NCBI RefSeq assembly: GCF_000497205.1
Contig: NZ_AYJW01000034.1
Location: 1-42,245 of the forward strand
Origin: Saccharopolyspora rectivirgula DSM 43747
GTDB taxonomy: Bacteria > Actinomycetota > Actinomycetes > Mycobacteriales > Pseudonocardiaceae
Length of the DNA: 42,245 nucleotides
Reading direction: 5' to 3'
Shown here: positions 42,143 through 42,245 of the stretch, one piece after another
Layout of the letters: each line of letters begins with the position of its first letter
How positions within the stretch are numbered: the first letter of the stretch is position 1
The notes under the pieces: model-generated
Told to the model about the DNA's origin: nothing
Database searches by the model: none
Seen by the model: only the letters and a program-made list of their open reading frames with translations
Position numbers and translations under genes: made by a program

Positions 42143-42245
42143 ATGTCAGCGGAGCACCTGAACATCGACACGACGAAACCGAGCATCGCGCGGGTCTACG
42201 ACGCCTTCGTCGGGGGCAAGGACAACTTCGAGGTCGACCGGCAGG
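42143..42245 (+). CDS. DUF574 SAM-dependent methyltransferase, partial
   Basis: Only the first 34 residues are in the window; the gene runs off the end. KPSIARVYDAFVGGKDNFEVDRQ is the signature start of the DUF574 (PF04672-type) methyltransferases, abundant in actinomycetes. ATG 42143 has GGACGGG upstream; ATG 42089 is also in frame. Substrates of the family are mostly unknown. Confidence 0.8.
   Translation, partial: MSAEHLNIDTTKPSIARVYDAFVGGKDNFEVDRQ

Overview
The window is high-GC DNA with actinobacterial gene content: mycofactocin biosynthesis, NDMA-type nicotinoprotein alcohol dehydrogenase, an LCP cell-wall ligase, a DprE2-like reductase, ESX-type small proteins and a DUF574 methyltransferase. 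It has many GTG starts, 4-bp ATGA/GTGA overlaps and an IdeR/DmdR-type iron box. A Pseudonocardiaceae-like host, perhaps near Saccharopolyspora, is my inference; no rRNA or other marker proves it. I see no tRNA, rRNA, insertion sequence or CRISPR array.

Layout. 0.3-6.5 kb: LCP protein, iron-siderophore binding lipoprotein under an iron box, GNAT acetyltransferase, chloroperoxidase-like hydrolase, and two unknown genes whose frames are broken at G/C runs. 7.3-10.7 kb: iron-type alcohol dehydrogenase overlapping a NarL-type sensor kinase and response regulator, resembling mycobacterial MnoS/MnoR. 10.7-15.9 kb, minus strand: NDMA-dependent methanol dehydrogenase family enzyme, MoxR-type AAA ATPase with a His-Gly tail, CoxE-like VWA protein, and a methyltransferase resembling MftM. 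16.2-22.1 kb, plus strand: mycofactocin operon mftA-mftB-mftC-mftE-SDR-mftF-mftD. 22.6-24.5 kb, minus strand: aldehyde dehydrogenase and DUF779 protein. 24.7-29.0 kb, plus strand: acoX-acoA-acoB-acoC acetoin cleavage operon. 29.1-32.0 kb: two related GAF-domain regulators. 32.0-33.3 kb: aromatic-acid-type MFS transporter with one frameshift.

From 7.3 to about 32 kb the genes read as one alcohol or diol catabolic island. Mycofactocin is the likely redox carrier for the nicotinoprotein dehydrogenase and the SDR. AcoABC would cleave acetoin to acetaldehyde and an acetyl unit, and the aldehyde dehydrogenase would clear the acetaldehyde. A 2,3-butanediol to acetoin to C2 route is an attractive inference, as is growth on ethanol, methanol or 1,3-propanediol. 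Two repeated DNA sites, a pair of 19-bp near-palindromes before mftA and 11-bp-phased GTTGC repeats between the aldehyde dehydrogenase and acoX, look like the control sites.

33.7-42.2 kb holds ordinary accessory genes: a flavoprotein, a four-gene ESX-like unit, a CYP136-like P450 divergent from a TetR regulator, an alpha/beta hydrolase, a DprE2-like reductase and the start of a DUF574 methyltransferase. A hairpin with GGGAACTTTTC-like arms occurs three times here.
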